Positions 23,853 to 36,700 of a stretch of DNA of 64,000 bases are shown here, piece by piece; position 1 is the first letter of the stretch, and the number at the start of each line of letters is the position of its first letter. The notes beneath the pieces were generated by a model that was not told where the DNA came from, searched no databases, and worked only from the letters and a program-made list of their open reading frames with translations. Source of the DNA: Lithospermum erythrorhizon (Eukaryota > Streptophyta > Magnoliopsida > Boraginales > Boraginaceae); NCBI GenBank assembly GCA_019722365.1, contig JADFUC010000766.1:62001-126000 (forward strand), given 5' to 3'. Made by a program: the position numbers and the translations under genes.

Positions 23853-26800
23853 TCACTCTAGCAAAAACTTGAAGTCAGGAATTTCAGAAAGTTCAGCGAT
23901 TGGTTTTACGCCTGTAAAATCTTTCTGATATAGCGAATCACTGATATCTTCAACTGAGATAGGAATGCTGCAAAAGCCAGGAAACAATCATGAATACGAG
24001 TATATTGAATGTCCGATTTTAATAAACAAAAGAAAGAAAAAAGAAAAGTCTAAATTTCAAAAGGTGAAATTTGTTTGTGCCTTGAATTGTCATCCAACAG
24101 GAAGGAGCTTGTATCATCTTCATTAAAGTCATGTGGGATGACTTCCTTCATGCTTGAGATAACCTGTATAAGACGCAACGTCGAAAGGGAAACATTGGTT
24201 AATAAACACTCATAAGCAAATATATGAAAAATAAAAAGATGAACTCAGGACTAGGTAGACACAATGTTCGAAGGATGAGAACTTACCTCAGGATTTACAG
24301 GACTTGTATTGTTCTCGTCATCCCAATAAAGTGTGCAGATTCTGTATTGTTGTTGAATATTTAAAATCTGGAAGAAATTTAACAATCATATGAGAAAAAC
24401 CAATTTCCAAAACAATAGAAATTCGAGGTTAAAAGAGAGAAAAAAAGCATATCCACAAAGATGCATGACGGCTTACTGGACACAGATCATTTGCAAGATC
24501 ATCATAAGTCACTGCAGACTTGTTTCCAATAACCTGCGTGATAGTTAATACCAGGGTCAACCTAAGAATTCAACATCAATAATCTTATTCATATTTTAGG
24601 TCAGATGCTTAATGATATCCAATACATGAGTCAACATTTCAGTTCATCAATTCTTCTGCTTTTTGTTTTGTTTATTACAGTATTACTAAAATGAACAGGC
24701 GCAAGCTCGGGGTGGGATCATGGGACCAAAGATGAATGCTATGTTACAAGCCAATCTTGGGACCAAGCACAAACTTGTAGCTTGTTTACCAATGTAGCAT
24801 AAAATAACAAGTGTAGCTGCAACAGATGCTCATAGATAATTTCCTTAGAAGCAAAGAGATCATACCAAGAGATCTACTGTTTGCCTAACATGTTTCAACT
24901 CTTCCCATATTGAACGTGCATACTGCAATATGACAAATGAAGGTTCAGTAGAAATATTATTGAGATGGTTGCGACAACCAGAAAAATGTCACAAGAACAA
25001 TAGATGAATGAATATGTGAATATGTCAATACTCTTATACCAAGAAAATTAAGACCAAACCTCTTCTATTACCTGGTTACACCAAGTTTCTAGTTCATCCA
25101 ACAATGCTTTAATATGTTGCCCATTGCTAAATGTGCAAAAATCTTTATGAAGAAGAAGACTGCAGTAACATTCGGGAAGATTAGTATTAGTACTAGTTAT
25201 TCATATTAACATCATGAGGTCCTTTCTGTGGTGAACTCAATACCTATTAAAAAGTTGTTCATTTATGTAGCAGAAAACCTGGGTAAAGATTTGCTGGACA
25301 AGAATTTCGGGCACCTTAATGACAAAAACAAAGACAAAGATTAGACATCAGACAATATAATATCACATTCATGGAGTACTAATCAATTAAACATACATAA
25401 TTTTCTTTGAGTGTTCTGAGATGCCCATCTAGGCATTTAATAATTATGTCCCAATGTCTAGTTGGAGAAACTATGGTAGTTGGAGAATCACTGCTAGTGG
25501 GTCTCACCAATAGCTTTGGCAAGGATCCGGTACGAGCCTGTAATGCCGAAATATAGAAAGCGCAAAATCAGACATCTATAAAAGCAACACATAACATGAA
25601 CAGAACAGATGCATTACCTGTATGCAGGAAAAAATAAGGGAGGACAAGTCTTTTTTCACGTTATCTCGAATAATTCCACAAAGTTTCTCTACATAAGCAG
25701 TGATCTGCTGCTTGAAAAGTAAAGCTGGATATTTTCCCTCCACCTGCTTCACCCCCTCAAATCCACCAATTGGCAGGTTTGTAGAAGATGGTGATGGTTT
25801 GAACATCCGTCCAAAGAATGATTTTTGTTGAGGAGGTTTTTCTGGCGTCCTCAGAGTATGCTGAAGTAAAAATAGTAAAGCTGATGTGTTGGTAAGCCAA
25901 TAAGCCATGAGATCATTTCTTTCTTTATCCTGAAAGGTTTAACAATAGACGAAAGCAATTAGCAAAATACAAATACAAAGTCTAATAATGACCTTTCACA
26001 GTTAATATTCACTAATAGCATATGTGTCTGATGAATCGAGAAAATATATGTAACTCATATTATGCCCAAACTATAACATCATAACATAACCTAGGTAGCT
26101 TCTTTCACAAATGATTTTCTTTTTATTTGGTTGAACAAATTGATAGAGGTGAGGCTTGTCACAACAGAAATGATTGATTTGGCTAAGTTGTTGCACCATG
26201 ATTTGAAAGGGTCTCACCAGTAATTGAATGGTCGCTGCATCTTAAAATTTGAGTAATTGAAGTTTAGGAAATTAGAGCATACCTCAATCGCAGAACCTAT
26301 AATCTGAATGAGACGATCAAATACATTTGTTTTTTCTGCCTCAAAGGATTTCCAGTAAATAAGGCATTTGTATATGGTACATGACGCAACAGGCTTCTCC
26401 TTACTAAACCCAAGATCTTGGGACACACATTTAATAAGAGAATCTGTTTGTTCCTGCAACATGAATATGCTTATCAGTTACTTCAATCGTCCCTCTTTAC
26501 TTGACAAATTTTCAATTTCGAGAAGTACCACTTAATGTATCCACTTATTTAGTAGTGAGTAGTCAAACTAATTCCTACAATGGCTTATCAAGAATGGAAA
26601 TTGTTTCCCGGTTTATTCTCAGGTTATCTCAAGTAGGAAATAGAAGCAAATAAAATTAGACAGAATACAGGAAAAGGCTGGACCATGTCATGACTACTAA
26701 CCCGCTGTTTTTCAATACTGGGTGTGGAAACCCTATTTGAAGGTGTTGCACTCTGTGGTCCCTGTAAAGACAAAGTATTTGACAACTGAATCAGGTAGTG

Positions 26801-27841
26801 TATCTTTCATATATAATAAGAACGTACACTGAACTGCGATGGAAGGGAGAGGGTGGGAAATGTAAAGTTATAGGCACCATCACAATAGTGCCCCTAAAAA
26901 CTCACTATAAGAGAAGAGTTCTTCGAAGGTTTCGCCTGTAAGAGAACAATCAGGGTGTGAGAGAGATACCACGGAAGACTTCAATGGAGAAAAAAAAACA
27001 TTCAGGAGCATCTACCTGAGTATTTACTGTCAAAGGCCGTTGCATAATCTGATCGGCAGATTCTACATCAATAAGCCTTTCTTCAAGTCTAAGAGGAAGA
27101 TGAAACGACAAGTAGCAGGGAAATACACAGGTTAGTTAGACATTCACAAATACTGATATTATAATGTCAAAATGTATAATGAGATAATAAAAAATGCTAA
27201 CAAGTGAAATAGAGCTCTGCTGAGTACAGACTTTTATGCGACAGTCTTAAAAGTTGAAGAACATATCTATGACGAACCTCTGCATAGAAGTCTTCAACTG
27301 AATGTTCTTCATTTCAGTGTCATCAAGTTTCTTTTCCAATGATTTAACCAACGCCTGCATGTTATAGCATAAAAAAGTATTCACCAACATTGTATTTAAC
27401 ATGTAGAGGCGGAGAGGCCTCACATTTTGAAAAACCTGTCTCTCAAATTCTCTAATAAGAGGCACTAAATCCTTTTCAAAAAAAAATATGACGCCCACGG
27501 AATACCTTTAGATTTTCATTTTCACCTATAAGGTCCCTGGATGATTCCTGATCGTTTACTGGAACCATTATGGGATCTTCGACCGTGGAATTAAGCTCAG
27601 TAGCTCGGTTGGCAGCATCGTGTCCCTTAAGATGCAGTTGCTTAGATTCTTGAAATCGAAGTTTCATGTCTTCCAAAGCTGATTGTAATTTTTCATTGTC
27701 CTCAACCTAAGAACATAATCCAAAAGTAGATGAAATTTTTGAAGACCAGTTATGAGTAGAAGTTTCATATTCTGCAGTGACAATGCGCACCTACTACTAA
27801 CTACAAATGAAATAAGCTTATTGAACAACAACCAGTGACCC

Positions 27842-27883
<42 letters not shown>

Positions 27884-27969
27884 AATTCTTAAACATAGGA
27901 AAGGTTGAGTCACTTGAGTGTTTGTAGTTTAACTAGATTTTTACTAATTCCCTTAAACCCTACCTTCCA

Positions 27970-28012
<43 letters not shown>

Positions 28013-31000
28013 ACTATTTTTCGTCCTCTTTAGTTCTCTGCACTCAACTTTTACCAATCTTCAACTATTTTAACATGATATCAAAGTCATTTAAAATCGA
28101 ATTTTAGAGCAATTAAGAGTTTTCCGCTGTGCCTGTGCCCTGTGCTACTCGAGACTTTAACCAACCTTCACCTATTTCAACATGTAAAGAAAAATTGTAT
28201 GGATGTTATATCTTAATCCAATATGTCTTGAGTTGGCAGAAGGACGAGATCTTAGACCCCAAGAAATTATGTTCATCAAGGGCATGCTTTTAGGAGTAAA
28301 GAGAATGATTGAATGCAAATAATCAATTAAGGAAGTCAATCCAGCACTACTAGAACGTACCCTCGTACGTTTCTCACGCTCCAATTGTAGAGTCATTTCC
28401 TTAACTTGCTTTTCCTTACGCTCAAGTTGTAGAGACAGTTCCTTAACTTGTTTTTCCAGGTTCAACCTGGCATCTTGGAGGGCACCAGTTTCAATTGCAG
28501 TCTAAGATGGAAAACATAGTTGTCAGTTGTAGCAAATGAAACGAGGTTTAGGCTTTAGAAAGATGCATTTCATAATCTTCCTTTAAGTAATTGGAAAATT
28601 ACTCTTATGAAAGATGATATGAAGCTTAAACCATATAAGTCCTCGTGCACTATAGGAGGAAACATAAGCACAATGCATCAAATAAAGAAGATGTTAGATA
28701 AGCCAAGACTTCATTTATAATGATATGAAATATATGCCACAATCATTTTCATCAAATTCTATGAAACCATGAATGACCAATTTTTCAGAACTACTAACGG
28801 TTATGAAGATATTTCCAGACATCTGAGATATTATATGTCGAGGGAATATAATGATTTAACTGCATTCCATAACATAAGTCTTTACAAACAGAAAAGATAA
28901 AACAAGTATTTCCCCTATTTCATCTGAATGACGTACATTGACTTTTCACAAATTTATGGAAAGTGGTTTGACTTTGTATAAATGTAAAATTATACCCTTG
29001 TTTAAAGTTAACTAAGAGTATTAGGGAAAACATAAATTATAGTATATCACTACTACAATATCAAAATAAATAAGAAAATTTAAAACTAACTGATTTAAGG
29101 TTTCTCAGTTCTCTTTTCCCCACAAATCTTCTCCAGCCACATTGAGTAACTATTGTGGCCCATTTCAGCCTCAAATAATAACCACGCACCATGTTTCTTC
29201 GACAATGACACTGCAAAAAGCTTTTTGTTGATGTCAATGACAAAAAGAAACAAAGCTCTGGCGATAAAACTAAAGTGATACTGATAGTGTGATACAAATC
29301 ATAAGGATAGAGAAGAGAGAAGAGCAGGACTCATCTCGATCTAGCCTTTTTTTTCATTTACTACATGCAAAATGATCCTATATGTATATACATACATACA
29401 TACATAAATACATTAATAATAATAATAATAATAATACTACTACTAATAATATATATGTATATATATATATATATATAAATATTTTAGTATGTATCACTTG
29501 GGCATATAAGCAGCAATTTAACTTGGGTACCTGAATCTTGATGGCAGCTTTTGTTTGTCTTCTGTATCGAAGAGCAAGCCGTGCTGTCCTTCCTCGTATT
29601 CCAGTTTGTATACATACAACTGAGGAGTACAACGTTTTGTATGATTTCTTCCCCAGAAACATGCGTCCTTCCTTTTGTATTGTCAAAGCAGCAGCTTCCC
29701 TCTTCAAGGACTCATAAAGTCGGCAAGCAAGAATACCTAAGAGGGAAAAATGGTTTCACCCAGTAAGACATCTTTCTTGGTAGTTATCTCAGCATTATTA
29801 AAGCCTCTTAAAAATTCAACGCAAAAATAAAATTAATAGATTCGTAAGTACCTCTACAAAAGGCTTGTACTTGAATGGCAGCATTACGCAATGATATGAA
29901 TTTACTGCATGCAAAGTATGAACGTACTTTTTTTTGGATAACACATGCAGATTGCCCAAGGACCTCATTTCTGTATGCATCAAGCTGGGCCATGTGCCCA
30001 GCTCTAAGAAACACTTTTGTTTTACCAATCTGAAATGAAGTTAAATTTAGGTAGAGATTCAGTCAACCAGATGTTCATTGTATACACTGATTTGACCAGA
30101 TTGATCTCCAGATGAACTCTAAAAACAAATTTCAGCTCAATTAATTGAGAGAGCAATGCAAGTCGTTTATCATGGGGATACTACTACAACCATTCTGGGT
30201 AAGCATATCAACAAATATATTCTAATTTGATCTAGATTTGATGAAAGTCATATTTCATAAAAACCCTAGGCATGTTCATGAAGCAGTAATAGCATGAGTT
30301 GATATTCACTAGAAATAATGAGAAACAACTTATGCAACAATAGAAGTGAAATTAGTCTTGTATATCTATGAACAGATCCCAAATAATAATTGTGTGTCCA
30401 AGGTAACTACCAATTCTTGATGTTTTTTATGTTAAGCATTCAAGTCATGCACCCATGTAATCAGTTAAAGCACATTAAGAAACATAACTGCCGGCTAACT
30501 CAAACTCTTACACGGATATATGTGGGAAGTGTATGATAGACAAAGTACAAGACACGGTAACTAAACTCTGAAACAAACCCATGCACTTAAGCCAACAAAA
30601 CCATCAATAAAGAACTCCTAATGCCATGAGATAAATCACAACTCAACTACATAAATAAATTATTAGTATCTAAAGCAATCGGTGAACATAAAACAATACC
30701 CATCGAACTAGCATGTAGAAAGGATACCTGATAATCTTTAAGGTCAGCCTTTTCCAAAAGCTTGTTACAAGCGGAAACCTCATCATAGCTAGAAATAACG
30801 AAAAGAGAAACAGTCAATACACTGATAAAATTTTCTACAAGAACTTTAATATAAAACAGTTCACCTAATCACCTTCCATTTAAAACATCAGGCCCGATTA
30901 TACTAAACCGGCTTAAAAATTCTTCAAATGTCTTTCTTGTGGGAAATCCAGCGCAGCTTATTCGGATTGCCTCCATAACTCCCTGAGATAAGCTCACATT

Positions 31001-34000
31001 AAAGTACAAGATGTTCCAAGGTGGCCCAAAACATTGGGAAAAAGAAGTCAATATATATGAACTCACCCCACAACGAAGCTGCTGGAGCACATTTTGGTTC
31101 TCAAATATAGATGGTTTAAGATAATTATTTGGTTTGACACAACGAACATAATGTGGCTCTGTTGCACTAAGTGTATCGAGCAAAGATTGCAATTGTTGCT
31201 GCACAAAGAAGAAGATGAATCAAGCCAGTAAAAATATCAAATATTTCACACTAATCCAGAACATTTTGATCAAACAGACCTTGAAGCGAGTACAAATAGA
31301 TGAGAACTTTGACGTTTTAGAATTTTCCTCTGGTGAAGGTGGAAAGAGGCTAGATACAAAGGAGCACCTTGAAGAACCAAGAAGAGCTTGATGGTCACCC
31401 ACAACATAATCTTTGTTCTTATCCAAAAAAAAATCAGTTTGATAGGTGACCTGAATATATAGGAGACATAATAAGTACAGATTTGATATTTTAATAGCTC
31501 ATTGATATTCTCATTCACATTCTCAAGAAGTTAATATTAAATTTATTCTACGCTACATACATCACCAGCATAATGATGAATGGTGAAGTCAGTCCTTGAC
31601 AATTTAGGTTTGCTGAAGCGCTTATGATCATTAAATGTCTGGTATAACTTCTCAGCAAATGTTTCATGTGTTGATCTTGGGAACATACTGAAACAAAATT
31701 TGAAATCATGTTGATAAACAAAAGTATCAAACATAATAGCACAATCCTATAAATAACACAGAAGAAAGATATATGTTGTCCATCGGAATATAATCCCTCA
31801 ACAACTCACCACGCTTCATCGAGAAGACCAATTATCCCGCCAGGTTTCTGTAAATAATAAATCGTCAAGGCTACTCAACTTAGCAGTACCAAAACATGAA
31901 GAATTAACAGAAGCTACGAAGACCTAAAAATGTAGGGCAATAGATAGCTTCCAACTTTAGAAAATAAAACTTGAGTAAAAATACATTAAGATATACATTG
32001 GTAAAGGCAGTTATACAAGAGTTAAGATGTGTGATACAATACTTCTGAAACCATCTAAGGACAAGTTCTGTGATGCAGCAATAGAGCTGAAATGTGAACT
32101 TAATTATCAACAAACCTTCTCGATAAGATCAAGAATATCTTGATTATCAATGAACTCTATGTAACTCCATTCGATTTCTTCTTTTGTGTACTCTTCTTGT
32201 TCCATTTTGAAAACATGCTGCCAAAAAAATATGATTCAACAAAATTGGGTTGACATATCAGATATAAAATCTTCATTTCGCAGATATTTTTTTATCATGA
32301 ACTTTTGCGTGGTTCCAATATATGTGGGGATAAACAAGGCTGGTTTGCTGAAACCTGATTGAAATGTTGTTGCAGCTTCTCGTTAGTCAAATTGATACAA
32401 AATTGCTCAAAGCTGCACAAATAAGAAACTACACGTGAGGTAGAAACATACAGAACTTAGTTTAACTAGTTACTAAATAACTTAATAGAAGGGCTATTAA
32501 TAAACCTATTGTAGTTTTCATATAGTAGTACAAGAAAGTATTTATCATAGAAAATTTGTGAAATACCCAATGATGAAAGATGATAATTAATGGAAAAAAG
32601 AAAAAGAAGTTGGTTTCAGGTCTCTAGTGAGATATCTAGGTGTTTTACAAAAGGTTCAATTGCCACTGTATTTTAAAAAAAAAATATTGAAAGCAAAAGC
32701 GTACCGGTTAAGCACCTGTTTGTCTTGAAACTCTCAAATCCATAAATATCCAAAACTCCAATGAAGTATTTTGATTCAGGATCTTGCCCAATAGAGTTGT
32801 TGATCTTGTGTACGAGCCTGATGAGTTACCAAAAGCTATATTTAGTGACACGGTCCAAGAGGTATCTTTAGTGAAACAGTCATAGAGATTCATATATTCA
32901 TGTAATTTAGCTTAACAACAAACAGACCAGTCAAACAATTTCGAGTAAATGACTTTGGCCAAAGAATCTCTACTGAGGGCTGCAGCATCCGGGTCAAGGC
33001 ATTTTGTTATACGCTCACCACGTGTTACAATGACACGTTTACATAGAGAGTCTTCCAGAGAATCCTCATCACACCTGAACAAGATTTAAGGTAATCAAGA
33101 ACACAACCTATCTCATATGTTTATTTGGAAACAATAGATGGAAAGGGAAAAAATGAAGAAAATCACCAACATGAGAAGCTCAGCTACAGTTTGTAGATGG
33201 AAGCGAGATTGATCATCCTTAGGTTCCGCATCATCAGTGTCACTTCCCTTGCTGAACTCTATGTTTCCTAAGTGAAGAACTGCGGCCACAACTCTAAAAA
33301 TTGCATCCTGCAATTCAAAATTAAAATGAAATATCCTATCTTATTCATTATGTACATCGTATCCGTAATCGTTACCTGTTCTTCAGGACTAATACCAACA
33401 ACTTCCATTGCCCTCCTTGTTGCAACATACTCCTTAAAGTCGTCTATTGTATCTAATTCAATACAACCAGATTGGTTGAGGTAATGAAACATCTGAGGAT
33501 TTCCTAATTTGTATTTCTTGACATCCTAACATGAGAAAACAAAAATAAATGCCAGCGAGAAAAGTTTAACGATTCAATTGTTAGAAGCAAAATAAACAAA
33601 AGATATTCAAATACTAGTGAAGCATCAGCGTTAATCTAACACAGTTTTAGCTTGGCTATGCGAAATGGAAATAACATTAGGAAGTAAGGATAATAAGTTT
33701 ACCTCTGGTGGAGCAGCACATAGCATGTAGAAGCAATGATAATTTCTCTCAGGATCAGACACTTGACAAACACGTGACCGTTCTAACAAATAAGTTCTGA
33801 TGGCAGCTCCAGAAATTTTTCCCCGTTCATCAAACTGGAGCTCCACAAACTTACCAAAACGACTGCCATTATAAATCATTGTTCATTGAAGTGACATATT
33901 AATAAAGGCTTGCAGATATATAAATTTTCTGTAAACTAGAAAAATATTACTGAATTTTATAGTGCACACCTTGAATTGTTGTTCCTCACGGTCTTAGCAT

Positions 34001-35516
34001 TTCCGAATGCTTCCAAAACAGGATTTGACTGTAACAGTAAGGAAAAGAAAAAAGGATTAATCAAGCCAGGTCAAAGTTGGGTCATTTTGCCTGCAAATAT
34101 TCATTTCGACATATAATTTATGTATCAATTCTGGTCTGAAAAACCAAAAAACCATAGAAAAGTTTACAGTCTAGAAAAGATTGCAACCGAGATATACAAA
34201 CCTCAAGGACTTGCTGCTCAATACTCCGTCCACCGGTTTCAGATTTTCCACCCATATAGGCCAGATAGCGCATCAGCATCTTTGTGCTTTCTGTTTTACC
34301 TGCTCCACTCTCTCCACTAACCAATATTGATTGGCTGATCCTTTCTGTAATCATCTGCCTGTAACAATAAGAGGATTATTTGAAAAACATCGTAGAAGTA
34401 GTTAAGTAACCACATTTAAAGCATCAAGAATTGCCTGTAAGCTGCATCAGCAATAGCAAAAGGGTGAGGGCTGAGCTCCCCAATGGATGATCCCTTGTAT
34501 TCTTCCATCACATCTTTGTCGTAGAGATGAGGCAGTCTTTGGAAAGGGTTAACGGCAATCAATATATGACCCGTATATGTCTAAAAATAGAGTTAAAGAA
34601 AATGAAAAAATGCCGAAAACCATATTAGAGATAATTTTAAGTAGAAAATAGAGATTTGAGGAATAAAACACATATACTCACATAAATTTCATTCATATCA
34701 AACCGAATTTTTAGATTCTCCAAAACACCTGGCTCATGCAGATATGCAAGCTTAGTCATGTCATCTACACCAGCCGAAGGAGCTTCAACATCTTTTGGGT
34801 ATGCATTTAGTACACTGGTTGTAACCTAGAGATTGAGGTTAAGATATAGAAATTACGTACTCATTATGATATAATGATCATAAAGTAATGTTTCAACAAA
34901 CTAGATAAATAGATGAAAAAAAATTGAGATCTATGATTAGAAAACAAATGAACACTTTCTTTAAGATGTTGTTGAAGGGGACTTGCTACATATAACTACA
35001 TAAACGTATATACAGTTCAGGCATACATTATAGGATGACTCTGCCCCTCGTGCTAGTAATTGCTTAACAGTATTTCTTTACATTATAGGCATACATTCAT
35101 ACTGATATTCCCATCAGTATTTCTCCTCCAGAACAAACTCTAGAATGTGATCAAGTGGTTGTCAGTCAAGGTCAAATGACACTGGAAATTTACAGAACCA
35201 ATAAAACCAACCCCGATTCCAAAGAAGAAACAACGGATATGGTTTTTCTTGCCGCACGATAGGTCTGGCATATTCCATATGCATTACTTTGCGCTTCTTC
35301 CTTAATGGGAAATATTATACTTTATAAATCGCTTTGTACATATACATATTAATTTGTCATTCAGACTGAATTTTTTAAAGCTTATGAGAGAAAGACACTC
35401 ACTGACTTCCCTGAGGTACATTTTACTGTGATCTCTTCCCCATTAACTTGTACTACTTCACCATCTATCCAAGCTTCATCAGGATCCTCCACCCATACAA
35501 CAGATCCAACAGTCAT
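23853..35516 (-). CDS. Class XI myosin heavy chain
   Basis: Thirty-seven coding exons were read on the minus strand, from the ATG at 35,516 to the stop at 23,853: 4,377 nt, 1,458 residues, all phases consistent. Order: SH3-like [14 protein letters not shown] start; motor domain with P-loop GESGAGKT (150-157), switch I NNNSSRFG (203-210) and switch II DIYGFE (428-433), HYAGD and CVKPNN; converter ending KTKVFLRAG (about 708-716); IQ-motif neck (about 728-873); coiled coil (874 to about 1,050); Ser/Thr linker; globular tail with DIL domain (1,068-1,458) ending DDNSSIPIS...FKFLLE. Class XI myosins walk on actin with calmodulin light chains and carry organelles. Length is slightly below the usual 1,500. 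Two introns appear to be GC-AG. Exon 26 is only 30 nt. An extra upstream leader exon with another start is possible, so the first few residues are uncertain. Subclass within XI not resolved. Confidence 0.95.
23968..24080 (-). other. GC-AG intron of the myosin gene (last intron)
   Basis: The upstream exon ends GACAATTCAAG and is followed by gcacaaac; the last exon begins after ggcttttgcag with CATTCCTATC. The join gives [16 protein letters not shown], matching the conserved class XI C-terminus. Retention would give a short alternative tail ending after about ten residues. The intron is 113 bp. Confidence 0.82.
27846..28013. repeat. Paired microsatellites in a myosin intron: (GA)n and (CT)n(CA)n
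   Basis: (GA) runs from about 27,846 to 27,879, and a (CT) run at about 27,969-27,994 passes directly into (CA) to 28,013. They lie about 90 bp apart in one intron and are complementary in part, so the transcript could form a hairpin. Likely polymorphic. Confidence 0.9.
28373..28456 (-). repeat. 42-bp in-frame tandem duplication in the myosin coiled coil
   Basis: Exon 22 encodes [14 protein letters not shown] (residues 889-902) followed by [14 protein letters not shown] (903-916). Each copy is 42 nt, or two heptads, so coiled-coil register is kept. Other plant class XI myosins, as I know them, have one such block here. Confidence 0.8.
29383..29476. repeat. Compound microsatellite in a myosin intron
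   Basis: Successive (CATA), (AATA/TAATAA), (CTA) and (TA) runs lie between exons 21 and 20. No other function seen. Confidence 0.85.
34359..34434 (-). other. GC-AG intron of the myosin gene (intron 3)
   Basis: The upstream exon ends GCAGCTTACAG and is followed by gcaattc; the next exon starts after ttgttacag with GCAGATGATT. The joined protein ...[18 protein letters not shown] matches the family exactly. No GT donor is close, and read-through meets a stop within seven codons. The intron is 76 bp. Confidence 0.85.
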
Positions 35517-35531
35517 CCTTCTTGAAGCCGT

Positions 35532-36700
35532 CTGCAAACGAGTTAAATAATTTTAGGGAACACCAAGCTTTCATGAATGTCACTGTAATTGACTATGAAT
35601 GTGATGGAGATGCAAAGCTCAAAGTCGAATGATTCGTATAAATATAAACACATCATGACATTCACCAAAATTAGTTACAACTAAACACTACCCAGAATAA
35701 CTTATATATATTTGCAACAGAAAACACCACTTTCTTCCTTCTTCAGATTTGACATAAATAGTGTACCAACTCTATCTTGCTTTCTTCCTTCCATAACAAT
35801 TATATAATTCACATTAAAATGGACTCGACTAAACTACAATACTTTCCCAAGAAATGGTGACAATCTCATTCTGCTGCACTTCTATTCGCAAGAACACAAT
35901 GTATGGCCCTATCAAACCCACTGGCGATAGGAGGAGTAGCCTCGAAAAATAAATAATAAATCCTAGAATACATAACAAAATGTCATTTTCATATATAAAA
36001 ACAAAATTACCATATTTTTCCAAATTATTACCCCAATGCATGCAACTATATTACGTACACATGTATGTATATATAATTTGGAAAATGGAAAATGAAAACA
36101 CGGGAGATTTATTTAATGAAGCGTTGCAGAGACTGGAAAATGTAAAATAGAAGTGGGAAATTTGTTTCTGTTTTTCGGAAATGGAAAATTGTGTTTTGAA
36201 AATAAAAAAAGGAAGAACCCCTGCAAGCTGGAAAAGAAAGAAGAGTGGAAATCTTTTCTCTTTTCTTAATTTCAGAAATTCATTTCAATTTAGTCTGCAT
36301 TTGCTGATTTTTACTGAGTCAAATCAGAGTTTTCTTGTTTCTGGAAACTAGCATTCTGTTTCTTGGTTATGGTGACTTGTATTTCTAGCAAGCTTTGTTT
36401 ATTGAAATTCAATTTAATTCATATTTTACTTTTTATTATAAATTATTTCTTGTTTGATATCTTAATGAATATAGAATTATAATAACTAAACTCTTAAAAA
36501 TTTATTTGTAATAATTTTTTAATTTTCATAATATAATTAAAAATTATTTATGATAAAATTTGACATCGAAGTTAATTAAAATAAATTAAAGATTATAATT
36601 TTACATTATTTTAATCTTTTTTTATGTCTGAATAATTTTTTATTACTAATATTTGAATCATTAGTTTAATTTTTATAAAATATAATATGAAATTGGTATG
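35532..36700. other. Myosin XI upstream region
   Basis: An acceptor-like TTTGCAG lies on the minus strand just upstream of the start exon (about 35,532-35,538), so a non-coding or tiny first exon probably exists further right, perhaps in the CT-rich minus-strand stretch near 36,220-36,300. It cannot be placed with confidence. No other gene seen. Confidence 0.45.
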
